The translations under genes were made by a program, and so were the position numbers. DNA of 64,000 bases from NCBI RefSeq assembly GCF_042242105.1, contig NC_092035.1, forward strand, positions 13,654,977-13,718,976. Direction: 5' to 3'. Of this stretch, positions 41,354 through 49,452 are shown piece by piece; the stretch's first letter is position 1; each line of letters starts with the position of its first letter. The DNA comes from Pempheris klunzingeri. Taxonomy: Eukaryota > Chordata > Actinopteri > Acropomatiformes > Pempheridae. The notes beneath the pieces were generated by a model. The model was not told the origin of the DNA. It searched no databases and saw only the letters and a program-made list of their open reading frames with translations.

Positions 41354-44300
41354 GTGTACAGGAGGTGCTGATGGAGCTGCTGGAGGAGTGTGCTGATGGC
41401 CTTTGGAAGGCGGAGCGTTATGAGCTCATAGCTGATGTTTACAGGCTCATCATTCCCATCTACGAACAGCGCAGAGACTTTGAGGTAAGCCGCACAGTGA
41501 GCACAGTTACACAACAGTGTTCACATGGCAGGAGTCGTGTTATCTTTGCATAAAGCTGCAAGAAAACATGGCCAACAGCTACTGCAGCTTTAAAATAAAC
41601 TGCCACTAGAACAATTGTCCGACAATGCACAACTTATTTGACTTTAAAGTTGTTCAAACTTTTCTCTCTTTGTGTTTTTTGGTTGATTTCTGAGAAAATG
41701 TTTGAGATTTTTGTATTTTTGTTGAACAGAAACTGACACACCTGTACGATACCCTCCACCGTGCTTATACTAAAGTGATGGAGGTGATGCATACGGGCAA
41801 AAGACTGCTGGGCACATACTTCAGAGTGGCCTTTTTTGGACAGGTAAGGGCCTGAGTGTCCAAAACGAATAAAAAAAGCACAAACAAAATAAGCTAACCA
41901 TAAATGTCATACAGTAACCAACCACTTTTCCTGAGCATGAATGCTAACTTAATCCAAAAGCACGACAGTCATCTTACCTCTTGCCAACAGGAACACCTCT
42001 TAACACACACTAATACACACACAAACCCCACACTCAGGAAGTTTGGAGCTAAAACTCTCTTCTTAATAAAGATTTCTCTTCTTTCCTCCTCCCCCACCAA
42101 GGCTGCGGTAAGTGTGTAACTGTGTGTGTTGGCCTGCTGTGTTTTCCTACGCCCGTGCATCACTGTATTTTTTGGTGGCCGATGTTTTTCAATTAAATTT
42201 AGCAGCTAAATGTAGTTCTAGATGTAGCTCTGTAATGGTTTGTTATCACTGATCAGTAGTGGAGAAGAACTTGGGAGCCAAAGGTGGGAGATATTGTGGC
42301 AAATGCCTGTTCTTAGCGGAACAAACCTGTTATCTGAGCCAGCTGTATTTACAACAACATAGCTGTAACTTAATGTGTTGCTTTGGGTCCCCATTAACCT
42401 TTCCCGTGATCAGCCATTTAACCTTTTAGTCATCATACTGGCCTGTTTCCTGACTGAGTAGCTGTTACGTATGCTAGAGTGTCGCTCTAAATAGACTGTG
42501 TTTGTGAAGTGACTAGCTGAAGTTTGCATGTTTGGTGTTTTCATACTTTTTTACCCTAATTGCTTTATTGTTGGGTATTTTTTATTACCAAATGTTATGC
42601 TTCTGTCTTTGGCTGGTTGCCCCTTTAGTGGAGTTTGTGTATAGTACTTCATCTCATTTTTTTAGTTTTCATATATTTAAAACAAAAAAAATGAAACCTG
42701 TGGAATACAATGACATGCAGGTGATAAAGGGTGCTAATTGCCAGGCTCTTGGCGTCCTTCCTCTCCTCCGCAGGGCTTCTTTGAGGATGAAGATGGAAAG
42801 GAATACATCTACAAGGAGCCAAAGTTCACTCCGCTGTCTGAGATTTCCCAGAGGCTCCTGAAGCTCTACTCTGACAAGTTTGGTCAGGAGAACGTTAAGA
42901 TCATTCAGGACTCTGGAAAGGTGCGATCACATTGTGTGTGTTTATGTGGCCTTAATGGTAAATAGTAGACCCTGACAGCTGTGTCCTGGGAGAGCATGTT
43001 ATTGTGGCTTTGTAGTACAGAGTTTAGGACCTGAGTCAGTCATGGTTACAACTCCATTGAAATTAAAAGCTTGGTTTTTCTTTTTCATTTGTGATATACC
43101 TCCTCAAACACATGTTCTTGTGTTAAATCTTTCCCTATTACTTACTTTAGTATTTTTTCACATCTGACTATGCATGTGAACACATTAAAGCTGCTATAGT
43201 TGATATTTTTATATTAGCAATGGATCAAATGACTGTATATAATGTGAAAGGGGTCACTCATAGTTACAACCCTACAGAGAATCACCACCCAATTTTCAGA
43301 CTTAGTCAGTGTCTCTCGGCTCATTGTTTTGGTTTCCCGTCCTGCAGCTTTGCTCTCATCAGCACTGTTTCCACACCCAGCAGGCAGCTGTTTTCAGACC
43401 TGATAAACCCACCGATCTGCTCAGCACCAAAACACAGCTAGACACAGTTAGTGACTAGATGGTGCTCATAGCTTACATTAGAGCAGATAATCACACTAGT
43501 TCTTCACACATGTGCTCTTGCTCTGCTTGTGTTTTTGGCTTTGGAAGTGCACAAAAAAACGCCACTACCTTCCAAACTCTAGATGTAATTCACTGTTTGT
43601 GAGACAGCTTCAGAGAACGGCTGATTACCATGTTGTATTTAAAGAAATTGCATAGTTACAGGCTAGCTGTTTCCCCCTGTTTCCAGTCTTTATGCTAAGC
43701 TAAGCTAATCATCTCCTGGCTCTCGCTCCATCTTTAATGCACACACATGAGAGTGGTATCGATCTTCTCACGTGCACCCACAGGTGAACCCGAAGGACCT
43801 AGACTCCAAGTACGCCTACATTCAGGTGACCCATGTCACACCCTACCTAGATGACAAGGAGCTTGAGGACAGGAAGACCGACTTCGAGAAGAGCCACAAC
43901 ATCCGGCGCTTTGTGTTTGAGACGCCGTTCACGGTGTCGGGCAAGAAGCAGGGTGGGGTGGAGGAGCAGTGTAAACGGCGGACTGTTCTCACCAGTAGGT
44001 GGAGGAAAATGATTTGTTATCACAGCAGTTTAGACACCAATTTCACTCAATCTAATGTGGATTTGATATGGAAAAAACAAACAAAACAAGTCTCTCTAGC
44101 CAGTCTAGTCACAGTAGCAGTGTCAGGAAGTAAAAAACAAGACTATGTTCCTGGTTGCCTGTTATTGTTGTTGTTCCCAGATGTCTGGACTCAGCATCAG
44201 TCACCTGAAGTGTTACTAAGATAAGGCCAGCGGAGGTTTATTACTGTACTGTCCACTTTATCCCAAAGTTCAGGTGTTATCTCGCCTTGTTAACAATCAC

Positions 44301-46877
44301 TGCTGACTGGTGCATTATACTTTTTGTATGATTTATATGACATTTGGAAGCAATTAATATCCTCACCATTGTCATTTTTTCTCCCCTAATCCCACTCCTG
44401 TCCAGCCACCCACTGTTTCCCGTACGTGAAGAAGCGTATAGCGGTCATGTACCAACACCAGACCGACCTGAGCCCCATCGAGGTGGCCATAGACGAGATG
44501 AGTGCCAAGGTGGCCGAGCTGCGACTGCTGTGCTCGGCCTCTGAGGTGGACATGATCCGGCTGCAGCTCAAACTGCAAGGCAGCATCAGCGTTCAGGTAC
44601 AGACGACGAGGCCACGCCGTTATGTTAACGGCTGTAAATCATTGTGCTTCTCAAGAATGGCCCCAGTGTCATTTCTGATCTTTGACCTCCATTGATTCTC
44701 AGGTCAATGCCGGTCCTCTCGCCTACGCCAGAGCCTTCCTCGACGACACTAGTGCCAAGAAATATCCTGACAACAAGGTCAAGCAGCTCAAAGAGGTGTT
44801 CAGGTACTTATCAGTCACACAAACATTCACATTTATATAAAACTTCAGCTTGAACTTTTCTCCCCTCTTTGGCAGATCCTTGCTGTTGTCAAGTTAAAGT
44901 GACACATCACATTTCACTTCAATTCAACAAAATTAAGAATGGAGCAATACATACAATTCCCAAAGTGAGCATGCACTAGGGCTTAACTGCATGGTATGAA
45001 CTGCATTGCACCACAACATAGATATGGGCCAATATTATTATCACATGCAAGAAAAGGGAAGCACAAGAAAACAACAGCGTGACAATGAACAGAGGACGGC
45101 ATTCAGAGTTATAGGATATACTGTAGTTATGTACATGTCTACAAAAAAGTCCAAATGAATGTCTATCCACTACTGTTATATTGAATATTGGATATCAAGA
45201 TTAACAGTAGGTGGCACTAGATGTCCAGATGGGTATAATAAACCACAGCAGAAGAAGAGGACACAGACAATGGGAAACACTGTGGAAACATGACATTTCT
45301 AATTCTTTCATACAGTGGGTTGGGTGGGTTTTGTTTGCTGCCCGTGTTCGTCTCTTAGTGAAGTCACGTGCTTCATGTATATTGTTATTTATCCCCAAAA
45401 TGTGCTTCCATCGCAATTTGTCCCTATTTTGTGATATTCAGGCCAGTTTTCAGGTTTGCACCCAGGTGGTTTTATGAGCAAATTGAAAATGCACATAAGG
45501 TAGCGGGCGGATGGAAATGCACTTTGTCACAACATGCAGAGAAGATTGGGGCGGTTGGAGGTGTCAGGAATCTGATTGAAAGTGCAATTATAGCTTCACA
45601 AGAGTTTTGTATCTGTCCTCAGGCAGTTTGTGGACGCCTGCGGTCAGGCGCTGGGAGTGAACGAGCGGCTGATCAAAGAGGACCAGCAGGAGTATCACGA
45701 TGAGATGAAGGCAAACTACAGGGACCTGACCAGGGAGCTGTCAAACATCATGCACGAACAGGTAGGAGCCCCAGTGACGCCGAGGGGGTGCGTGCAATAT
45801 CATCCAGACGATGATGACACATAACGGGCTTCTCACTTTGTCAGACAAGCTCCAGCTACAGAAGAGTGTGATAAGTTACCTGATGACATTTTATTGTCCA
45901 CTGACACAAATCCCACCCATCAAGAACCCAGCTAGAGAGCACTGAAGTGAATTTATAGGTTTTTCCGGGTCTTCAAAAGGATCATGTAGCTTCCTTTAAC
46001 ACACCTCTGCTAATATTTAGCAGCCAAGTGACACCAAACAGACAGAATTCTTATGTCTTGTGTTATTTGTATTAGCTTTAAGTGCCTGTGACAGTTTTGG
46101 CTTACTCTAAGATGAGGTCTTATTTATACATTATGGTCTTTACATGTTGGAAAAGCTCATGAAACGCACAGCCAGGAAAACATAAAAATACATAAAAACA
46201 TAAAATACAAAAATAAACTTTGACTTTTGTGGCTCTTGATTTGTAAAATGTGATCCCACAGCTCTGTGAGGTACGGAGGGTTTAAGGTGTCCACCAGATG
46301 GCATGTGGAAATATTTCAAGATGTGTCTGCTAACTTCACTCTTCTGCTTGTTTACTAACCATGTCTCCCATCTCCTGGTCTCTTTGTGCTGGCCTGAGCA
46401 GATTGGATGGTAAATGCTGCTTTTGTCATTTAATGAAGTTACTGTCACGCCTTACAGAGGAATAGTAAGAGACTGTATGAAAATGATTAGAGTGGGGAGT
46501 GAGGCTGGATCTTTTACTTAACACCATTAATATGTTTTGGACCCTTCCTTTGACTCAAACAAAAGCAATACCATCCCCAGAATATCTCAAAGTAATATTA
46601 CTTATTCTGGCAAACATAATGATGCATTTTCTGTCACTAACAGCCACTAATTTTCCTACAGTCCCTGAGCATAAATTAACATGCATGTGTGTGTTTCTCT
46701 TTCAAACAGGATAAAATCCAGATATCCTGTCTAATCTCCCCGACTGACCTTCTTTTCTAGATAAACCCAGTGGAGGACGGCACAAGGAGCGCTCTGTCCG
46801 ACTCTATGGGCATCTTCAACGCCATCAGTGGCACACCAACCGGTGCCAGCACACATGGCTCCACCACTATACTCTGA
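6312..46877 (+). CDS. dock9: dock9, dedicator of cytokinesis 9 (zizimin-1), Cdc42 guanine nucleotide exchange factor
   Basis: Spliced gene. The exons listed in the block entries below join without a frame break into 6285 nt (2094 residues plus stop) when exon 1a is used and the cassette and microexon are skipped; human DOCK9 is about 2070. Order of parts: first exon (1-54), DOCK N-terminal domain (about 55-150), PH domain (about 188-293), linker, DHR1/C2-like domain (about 643-830), helical middle region, DHR2 GEF domain (about 1625-2062), and a tail ending TTIL. DOCK9 family proteins bind phosphoinositides through PH and DHR1 and load GTP on Cdc42 through DHR2, acting in filopodia and dendrite growth. 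DOCK11 is the nearest alternative; wording throughout is closer to DOCK9, and the slc15a1/stk24 neighbours agree. Which teleost duplicate this is remains open. Confidence 0.95.
6474..11139 (+). other. dock9 intron between first exons 1a and 1b
   Basis: No coding exon recognised. It holds simple repeats: a (TAG)n run at 7944-7972, (GT)n at 8612-8638, a (TG)-rich run at 8809-8847, a short TG run near 10676-10700 and a CA tract at 11036-11080. The long size and the position between two alternative starts make it the likely home of enhancers, but I see no specific site I can defend. Confidence 0.6.
11036..11080 (+). repeat. (CA)n microsatellite
   Basis: About 22 uninterrupted CA units just before the exon 1b promoter region. 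Confidence 0.95.
11140..11463 (+). promoter_or_regulatory. dock9: probable promoter and 5'UTR of dock9 exon 1b
   Basis: This stretch lies just upstream of the second ATG exon. It contains CT-rich and GA-rich blocks (about 11160-11310), a palindromic E-box pair around CAGCTGCACAGCTG (11227-11240), and a mixed, moderately GC-rich segment leading into the start codon. No TATA box is obvious. The assignment rests only on position next to exon 1b. Confidence 0.35.
11464..11580 (+). CDS. dock9: dock9 alternative first coding exon 1b
   Basis: 39 codons from an ATG in good context (accATGc) to a strong donor (GCG|GTAAGT). It ends in phase 0, so it joins exon 2 in frame, as exon 1a does. It encodes a basic start ([12 protein letters not shown]) followed by an acidic helix-like segment ([12 protein letters not shown]). 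It lacks the Gly2/Cys3 acylation signal of exon 1a, so the two starts would give proteins with different membrane behaviour. Well-formed splice and frame support a real exon; tissue use is unknown. Confidence 0.8.
13719..21615 (+). CDS. dock9: dock9 exons 2-5, DOCK N-terminal domain
   Basis: Exons 13719-13835, 18439-18528, 19718-19800 and 21546-21615 encode residues 55-174 in 1a numbering. The opening [13 protein letters not shown], the FSTVP segment and [18 protein letters not shown] are hallmarks of the N-terminal domain (DUF3398) of the DOCK-D group (DOCK9/10/11). In zizimin proteins this region takes part in autoinhibition and dimer contacts. Exon 5 ends at a GC donor (GAG|GCAAGT) and not GT; see findings. 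All joins keep frame. Confidence 0.93.
13836..18438 (+). other. dock9 intron 2 (4.6 kb)
   Basis: No exon is recognised here. It contains a short (CTG)n run (14183-14200), CA/TG microsatellites (16120-16158 and 16280-16307) and a SINE-like or non-autonomous repeat at about 17155-17290. A second partial match (cttgagcaaaacactaatc, about 18181) suggests another decayed copy. Confidence 0.6.
17155..17290 (+). repeat. SINE-like or non-autonomous dispersed repeat
   Basis: The stretch runs from GCTGCTGTGGCTCAAGAG through GGTTCGAAG (resembling a tRNA B box) and TGTCCTTGAGCAAGACACTAA to GGCAGGCCGGCGCC. The last two segments recur in many teleost genomes in my memory. It is not a functional tRNA gene: no cloverleaf with an anticodon arm can be drawn around it. 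Confidence 0.5.
20053..20215 (+). repeat. dispersed repeat, second copy
   Basis: It begins TTAAAGGGGCACTCCACTG and goes on with ACACATGAAGATCAGTTTATG and a run near CGACCCTGAAGG, parallel to 3622 and 22461. It is intronic in dock9. Confidence 0.5.
20900..21420 (+). mobile_element. decayed L2-like LINE fragment in dock9 intron 4
   Basis: Across frame breaks, the plus strand still spells the ORF2 C-terminal pattern: LGIMFDPSL near 20925, a HAFIT-like piece near 21045, VDLITPV near 21175, VHWLP near 21210 and a GLC-type segment after it. The order matches the intact fragment at 53465-53914, although the strand is opposite. Stops and indels show it is an old, dead copy. Confidence 0.55.
22240..23538 (+). 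CDS. dock9: dock9 exons 6-8, PH domain
   Basis: Exons 22240-22335, 23083-23217 and 23364-23538 encode residues 175-310. The PH fold reads from KHGWLYKGN (about 188) through SFKRRYFHL and [13 protein letters not shown] to the C-terminal helix [13 protein letters not shown] (about 280-293) with its invariant Trp. The basic KRR patch after strand 2 is where PH domains contact phosphoinositides. In zizimin-1 the PH domain drives membrane recruitment. Splice junctions are canonical and all phases match. Confidence 0.95.
22461..22600 (+). repeat. dispersed repeat, third copy
   Basis: It begins TCAAAGGGGCACGCCACTG and ends near GGTGTCATCAGGGTTATA. Structure parallels 3622 and 20053. It lies in dock9 intron 6. 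A similar ending (GACATCATCAGGGTTATT) is seen alone near 1374. Confidence 0.5.
23904..27323 (+). CDS. dock9: dock9 exons 9-15, linker between PH and DHR1
   Basis: Exons 23904-23959, 24877-24951, 25107-25247, 25930-26274, 26377-26459, 27031-27153 and 27244-27323 encode residues 310-611. Conserved landmarks are [56 protein letters not shown] and [15 protein letters not shown] glycine/serine-rich stretch in exon 12 (about residues 437-465) is the least conserved part. Exon 15 ends just before GTAAAC in the only frame that joins exon 16. The intron at 26460-27030 contains a dispersed repeat. Confidence 0.93.
24400..24720 (+). repeat. dispersed teleost repeat in dock9 intron 9
   Basis: Segments GGTGGAGACCAAAAGAGAG, AATATTGCTCTGCGACTGCT and GTGTTGTGTTTACAGGTTG follow one another, an order I recognise from interspersed repeats in spiny-rayed fish. 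Non-coding. Confidence 0.45.
26505..26710 (+). repeat. dispersed teleost repeat in dock9 intron 13
   Basis: Marked by GTTAGCTAAGCTTAGCATAA, AGCTAGCCTGGCTCTGTCC and ATCCATCTACCAGCACCTC. A shorter relative lies at about 35825-35900 (GTGGCTCCGTCCAAAGG), and an inverted one at about 43665-43735 (CTTTATGCTAAGCTAAGC). Confidence 0.55.
27425..30883 (+). CDS. dock9: dock9 exons 16-22, DHR1 (C2-like) domain
   Basis: Exons 27425-27612, 28133-28198, 28673-28765, 29091-29202, 29478-29596, 30620-30706 and 30794-30883 encode residues 611-862. DHR1 runs from [18 protein letters not shown] through [43 protein letters not shown] and [13 protein letters not shown] to LPAGYLG. In DOCK proteins this C2-like fold binds phosphoinositides. 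Exon 20 ends in GSLDGVNK, a spot that also differs between the mammalian paralogs. Confidence 0.95.
31037..34311 (+). CDS. dock9: dock9 exons 23-33, helical middle region
   Basis: Exons 31037-31152, 31597-31666, 31773-31898, 32226-32297, 32392-32538, 32765-32848, 32972-33083, 33182-33360, 33571-33678, 33877-33988 and 34181-34311 encode residues 863-1281. It is the armadillo-like helical region between DHR1 and DHR2, with clear landmarks such as [50 protein letters not shown] and [23 protein letters not shown]. Exon 23 ends at a GC donor (ACCAG|GCAAGC). Exons 27, 28 and 33 use weak donors. Exons 32-33 are Ser/Thr rich and less conserved. Confidence 0.94.
34504..34776 (+). CDS. dock9: candidate dock9 cassette exon (91 codons)
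   Basis: A pyrimidine-rich acceptor (CTTCCTCCAG) opens a 273-nt frame that is in phase with the exons on both sides (0 to 0) and ends at CAA|GTATAC. A shorter version ending at AGG|GTGGAT (34740) would also keep frame. The peptide is Ser/Pro rich with a basic TRRHSINV motif (a PKA/14-3-3-like RRxS site), TKRVTMDFS and an acidic DSDTDND segment, as expected of a disordered regulated loop. The frame stays open past the exon. I do not recall this exon from the canonical human protein, so I treat it as optional. Confidence 0.6.
35347..38212 (+). CDS. dock9: dock9 exons 35-42, region leading into DHR2
   Basis: Exons 35347-35461, 35566-35632, 36101-36148, 36673-36809, 37289-37404, 37500-37637, 37789-37971 and 38099-38212 encode residues 1282-1587. 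Landmarks: [110 protein letters not shown] and [23 protein letters not shown]. Exon 37 is only 48 nt. Exon 39 starts at CGCAG|TGTACT, giving Met at the junction where human has Ser. Confidence 0.93.
36673..36809 (+). CDS. dock9: dock9 exon 38 with two in-frame acceptors
   Basis: The long form starts after CACCAG (36673) and the short form after CGTAACAGG-type AG at 36740 (exon from 36741 or, equivalently for frame, 69 nt shorter). The extra 23 residues read about [21 protein letters not shown] matching stretch is present in mammalian DOCK9 isoforms and in DOCK11 (DRKSQT region), so both forms are plausible. The RKSLT core is a basic-directed kinase site. Confidence 0.7.
38678..46877 (+). CDS. 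dock9: dock9 exons 43-54, DHR2 catalytic domain and C-terminus
   Basis: Exons 38678-38893, 39008-39065, 40546-40652, 41362-41484, 41730-41843, 42774-42920, 43784-43994, 44406-44596, 44703-44803, 45623-45761 and 46761-46877 encode residues 1588-2094, plus the optional microexon 42102-42107. DHR2 carries the tandem landmarks [93 protein letters not shown] and [15 protein letters not shown]. The Val that opens exon 52 (about residue 1977) corresponds to the nucleotide-sensor Val of human DOCK9 (V1951). The protein ends GSTTIL. Exon 46 is preceded by a (TG)n acceptor tract. Confidence 0.95.
39463..39740 (-). mobile_element. LINE 3'-end fragment in dock9 intron 44
   Basis: On the plus strand it begins with a tandem (TCAA)n run followed by a segment reading TTTATATAGCGCCAATTC, then a patch with AGGAAGAACTCC and AGGAAGAAACCTC. 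This is a very common teleost repeat that I recognise as the 3' end of a non-LTR retrotransposon lying in minus orientation, with the tetranucleotide run as its 3' tail. No coding part is present. The intron holding it is otherwise plain. Confidence 0.6.
41317..41357 (+). repeat. (TG)n tract at the acceptor of dock9 exon 46
   Basis: About 20 TG units, broken once by CG, ending four bases before the acceptor AG at 41360-41361. There is no separate pyrimidine tract between the array and the AG. Confidence 0.95.
42102..42107 (+). CDS. dock9: candidate 6-nt dock9 microexon (Ala-Ala)
   Basis: Six bases (gctgcg) lie between a long pyrimidine-rich acceptor ending CACCAAG and a perfect donor GTAAGT. 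Inserted between exon 47 (ending FFGQ) and exon 49 (starting GFFEDEDG), they add Ala-Ala in frame. Human DOCK9 has isoforms with AAQYQFTDSETDVE at this exact point, so the first two residues match. I found no fish counterpart of the remaining QYQF segment in the intron. Confidence 0.6.
43170..43735 (-). repeat. dispersed repeat block in dock9 intron 49
   Basis: The left part (GCTGCTATAGTTGATATTTT, TCAAATGACTGTATATAATG) and the right part (AGCTGTTTCCCCCTGTTTCC, TTATGCTAAGCTAAGC) are both known to me from teleost repeats. The right part is the inverse of the copy at 26505, so the strand is given for that part. Between them I see nothing coding. Confidence 0.5.
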
Positions 46878-47955
46878 TATGACTGTTTCCCACCGGACTC
46901 TTGCTTTCTTCGCCACTGACGACTGATCGAACCGTCTACCAGTCATGAGGAAACAATTCGGACTCGTTTTAAGTACCTAAACACAACCTGAAGCCATCAT
47001 GCATTAGTATTTCCTCTCTGGCTTTTTCTGTACACGTCATGAGCTGGAAAATGTGACGCTGGCCCTCTGTTACCAGTAGGCCCGTTGTTCTTGTTTCCTA
47101 TGGAGACTCCAGTCAATGCTGTTGACTTTCACACAGTGATTCTATCAACTTATTGCCAGATTTGGGTCAGTTATCCTTTTGTATAGTTTGTTTTATCCAC
47201 CGTAAGATGGGCTTAGGCGCATGTTATGACACAGCGAGTGTGTGATTGGCAGCACAGTGTTATCTTAATTGTCCTGGTGTCTTAAGCTCCACCTGAGGGA
47301 TGTTGTAACAAACACAAGTGGACTTCAGTATTTTCATTCGACTCAAGTCTGCATACAGCTTATGTTTTTTAACTGTAGGGCTCCCACTTATGTACAGTGT
47401 TTGTAAGAGAGTGCTTCAAGGACGTTTTTAAAGGAAATAGATAAATAAATGCCACTGCTGTAACCGGACATGCATTCTTCAGCTGATGCACAGTATTTTT
47501 ACATTTCCCTTTTCTATTCTTTTCCATTCATGCCCTGTTACAGTAGCAGCGCAGAGGCTTCAGAGTTTATCTTTTGTCTTACCTGGGACGTTTGAAAGAA
47601 TCCTTCGCTCTATTTTAGGCCAATGGACGTGTATAGACTGTCTAAAGCCAAGTGAACCACAACGTTTTAACCTATTTTCTGTAAAAGAAAAGTGCGTGCA
47701 ATATTTTCTATTGTTACCAAGGCAACCTACTGCACAGAAAACCACTCTTGCCAAAGACATTAGAAAAAAAACGAGTGTGCAATGCAAGACAAGGGTGCGA
47801 CAATTTGTAATCTACCCCCTTTGTTTCTTTGTCTGTCCTGTAGATGCCTTTTATTATCTGTGAGGTAAAGATTGAAGAAAAACATTTTTACTTTATGACT
47901 GCTCGTGTAAATATGTTTAAGACATATAAATAAATAAAATCTGTAATAATACCTT
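46878..47955 (+). other. dock9: dock9 3'UTR and polyadenylation region
   Basis: It follows the stop TGA at 46875-46877. Overlapping AATAAA signals occur at 47929-47934 and 47933-47938, with cleavage expected near 47950-47960; an earlier AATAAA near 47443 could give a short form. There is no further coding frame of note. Confidence 0.7.
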
Positions 47956-49452
47956 CTACCGTGCCTTGCTTCTATATGTTCACTGTAAAGTCTTTCTGCT
48001 GTAACACCTTAAACACATTCTCACCCTCTAAGCCCTCTGTCTTACTGCAGATGGAACTCAAAGCTGTCTCTTCTCTGTGAAGCAGAGGCTCCAGGCTCCC
48101 AACCATCGCTAAAGCTTAAGTCTGGCTGGACCGTAAGCAAAACATTCATGAATGATTATGAGCTCAATGGTTAAAATAGAGTGTAAAAAGAGATTCAGGT
48201 GTTTTAAGGCTGCAGCTTTACTGCAGGTCTGATATGACCAGTAGCTTATGGGCGCTAAATGTCAGCTGGTGTCAGCTTTAACAGATTTATTTATCGATGC
48301 ACTCAGTGAGATCTTTGACTGACAGTGGCTGATAATGTGTCATAATGAGATGTGGTAATCTACTCATGTCACTGCATTATCAGTAAAGAATAAATGTTTG
48401 TGTATTGTTTGTGTGTGTGTGGTTAAGAGTGACTGGAGCTCTCTGCGCTGTGTGTAGTGATCGCACGGACATTCACTGAAGAGAAACGGGAATGAAATCG
48501 GGATGCTGACTCCTGTAAAAACCCCCAGTGTGCTCATGTAAAAGAGCAGCTAATCCCACCTCTGACAGATCACCGACAGAGCCCCTCTACCCCCCTCCAC
48601 ACACACACACACACACACGAACAAACACACACCCATGTTGCTGTGTCGCTGTTGGGTTACCGGACAAACAGCCCAACTGAGTCACTGTTTCAGAGGCTGG
48701 GGCCGCTAAGCATCATGTGCCTGGCGTGAGTCCTGCTAGTGTTTCACGGTGTGTGTTTGGGTGTGTCTACGACTGTAAGCTTGACCTTTTTATATGTTTT
48801 ACGTTATGATGTTTTAGCCATTGCTATTATCATGTGAGTACAAATATAGTCATTACACTGCAGTCACAGCTGAACTTCAGATTATCAGAAAAAAAGGAGT
48901 TTAAAGGACCTAAAGATATGTACTGTATACACATTACATATACATAAACAGAACTTTATTTGGGAGGAATTCATCACTTCAAATAGTTTGTGTTCAGTGC
49001 ATCCAGTGCTACAACTACTACAGTAGTATTCACAATTAAACTGGTGTTAGAATCATTCTGGAAAAGAAAAAGAAATACTGTTAACCTTTATCAGCAGACC
49101 TGACCGATCCTCTTTATCTGTAAGGCAAGACCTGCTCATTGCACCTCAGTTTCCTGACTCATAAAGTAATTACTGACACACACACTTGTGATTATGGGAG
49201 CAGGGAATAGCGGTGACTTTGGGAGGTGCTGGACGAGATGTTCCCGGTGTGTGTGTGTGTGTGTGATCCACAGTCCAGCATCAGTGGGCGTTGCAGGAGG
49301 GCTGATGGGAGTTTACATAAGAAGCTGGCCAGGCCTGGGCTCAGTCTTCATGTCGTGGATCTGGACGGGGGTCACTAGTCTCTGTCTGTTTGTTTTTTCT
49401 TGCTGAAGGGTTCACTTGGAGAGGGGACTCAAAGTCCACACACTGAGCAGCC
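47956..49452. other. intergenic region between dock9 and slc15a1, with slc15a1 promoter
   Basis: About 1.5 kb between head-to-tail genes. It contains an (AC)n run (48600-48618) and a (GT)n run (49244-49265). A TATA-like/CDX-like sequence TTTACATAAGAAG at 49312-49324 lies about 130 nt before the slc15a1 ATG and would give a 5'UTR of about 100 nt. CDX2 and SP1 are known regulators of mammalian PEPT1; the site call here is inference. Confidence 0.45.

Noticed and set aside
45206..45265. Segment with GGTGGCACTAGATGTCC and CAGCAGAAGAAGAGG, like a short dispersed repeat
   Set aside because: Similar phrases occur in fish repeats, but the piece is too short and diverged to define as an element.
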